Part shown: positions 63,416 to 64,000 of the stretch, one piece after another
How positions within the stretch are numbered: the stretch's first letter is position 1
How the letters are laid out: every line of letters starts with the position of its first letter
DNA from: Zoogloeaceae bacterium
GTDB taxonomy: Bacteria > Pseudomonadota > Gammaproteobacteria > Burkholderiales > Rhodocyclaceae
NCBI GenBank assembly: GCA_031277315.1
Contig: JAITMP010000045.1
Span: 1-64,000 of the forward strand
DNA length: 64,000 bases
Direction: 5' to 3'
Made by a program: the position numbers and the translations under genes
The notes under the pieces: generated by a model
The model's database searches: none
Told to the model about the DNA's origin: nothing
Seen by the model: the letters and a program-made list of their open reading frames with translations, nothing else

Positions 63416-63922
63416 ATGAACAACAATATTATTCGTATCATTTTTTTGCTGTCGCTGTTTTGCGCTGAAGCGGTTATGGCTGATCCCCCAAGCTACGCAA
63501 TCAAATTTCCAAATCAGCAAAACTGGAAAATCGGGTATGAGCAAAAACGAGGAAAGAGCTTTATTCAAGAGTTCGTCAAGAATGACGAGAGCGTCCAGTC
63601 TTGGTCAGAAATAATGACCATCATTTATATGGAGCAGCCTGTAAGAATGAATGTTGAGACTGCTGTAATGCGGACTATTGACGGGTTCGAGAAAGGATGC
63701 CCATCGTTCAGGCATTCCGTAATATCAGAGAATCCAACAACTATTATTTTCCGCTGGAGTGATGAGGGCTGTGGCGGCTGGCCAGCCCAAGAAGGCGTTA
63801 TACGCATTACTGCAGCGGAAAATGGCGCATTCAGTTTTCAATATGCCTATCTCAAAAATAAGGCGTCTCCGCATATCGATGAGTGGATACAAACGCTGTC
63901 TGATGCGAAAGTTATTCCTTGA
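63416..63922 (+). CDS. Secreted protein of unknown function, A+T-rich
   Basis: A 168-residue protein with a clear signal peptide (IIRIIFLLSLFCAEAVMA). The mature domain is compact, with two Cys (in KGCPSFRHS and DEGCGGWPAQ) that could form a disulfide in the periplasm. No family was recognised. Codon use is strikingly A+T-richer than the cobalamin genes upstream, suggesting recent acquisition. No partner gene is visible before the window ends; 63923-64000 shows nothing further. Confidence 0.7.
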   Translation: MNNNIIRIIFLLSLFCAEAVMADPPSYAIKFPNQQNWKIGYEQKRGKSFIQEFVKNDESVQSWSEIMTIIYMEQPVRMNVETAVMRTIDGFEKGCPSFRHSVISENPTTIIFRWSDEGCGGWPAQEGVIRITAAENGAFSFQYAYLKNKASPHIDEWIQTLSDAKVIP

Positions 63923-64000
63923 AATAAAGAAGCCAGGACTTCCTTGTGTCTGTCTTAATATTCATGCGTACTGAATTAATGGAAAGAACCGCCATGGTTC

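Overview
The window looks like a chromosome segment of a G+C-rich betaproteobacterium, probably of the Rhodocyclales/Nitrosomonadales type. This rests on gene content and order: the rng-maf-rlmH-rsfS-nadD block, a BPSS1780-type membrane protein, a DUF2782 protein beside polA, waaC-waaA, and TolC directly after a Pcm-like gene. The genus cannot be resolved from the sequence. No rRNA, tRNA, CRISPR array or intact insertion sequence was seen.

Layout. (1) 0-10 kb: a cluster of palindromic repeats, then a Spy/CpxP-like periplasmic protein divergent from an OmpR/EnvZ-type two-component pair, then a heavy-metal RND efflux operon in the order adaptor, pump, DUF3240, outer-membrane factor. (2) 10-16 kb: an MFS transporter, an unannotated-looking 44-residue membrane protein and a nitronate monooxygenase in one tight operon, then gabD and thiC with a TPP riboswitch. 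(3) 16-21 kb: a TetR regulator with a second RND pump (adaptor plus HAE-type permease). (4) 21-28 kb: pcm-like, tolC, DUF808, selO, waaA and waaC. (5) 27.8-47.1 kb: a surface-polysaccharide (O-antigen or capsule type) cluster. It makes UDP-galacturonate-type and GDP-fucose-type precursors, carries a FdtA/FdtB pair for a 3-amino-6-deoxyhexose, five or more glycosyltransferases, four methyltransferase-like proteins, a Wzx-type flippase and a WecA-like initiating transferase. Much of 31.5-45.8 kb is clearly richer in A+T than the flanks and mosaic, with typical G+C-rich genes such as fcl embedded in it. (6) 47-56 kb: housekeeping genes (rng, maf, rlmH, rsfS, nadD, LOG-family, polA). (7) 55.7-63.2 kb: dTDP-L-rhamnose genes (rmlCDBA) apparently in one transcription unit with cobTSC, divergent from cobU-btuF. 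(8) The last 0.7 kb is A+T-rich with one secreted orphan.

How the parts connect: RmlA/RmlB at 55.8-57.7 kb make dTDP-4-keto-6-deoxyglucose, the substrate both for RmlC/RmlD and for the FdtA/FdtB pair 16 kb away. ManC, Gmd and Fcl together give GDP-L-fucose. WaaA and WaaC build the inner lipid A-core to which a finished O-chain would be ligated. No clear Wzy, Wzz or O-antigen ligase is in the window.

The most interesting observations are: a four-gene, translationally coupled A+T-rich cassette splitting gmd from fcl (polyprenyl-phosphate glycosyltransferase, SMR-like small membrane protein, methyltransferase, GT-C-like protein); a NoeA-like protein joining a kinase-like motif to a divergent methyltransferase; the 44-residue microprotein; a repeat element that now supplies the start of an outer-membrane factor gene; and a recurring pattern of 9-, 12- and 15-bp tandem repeats, mostly in frame within linkers.
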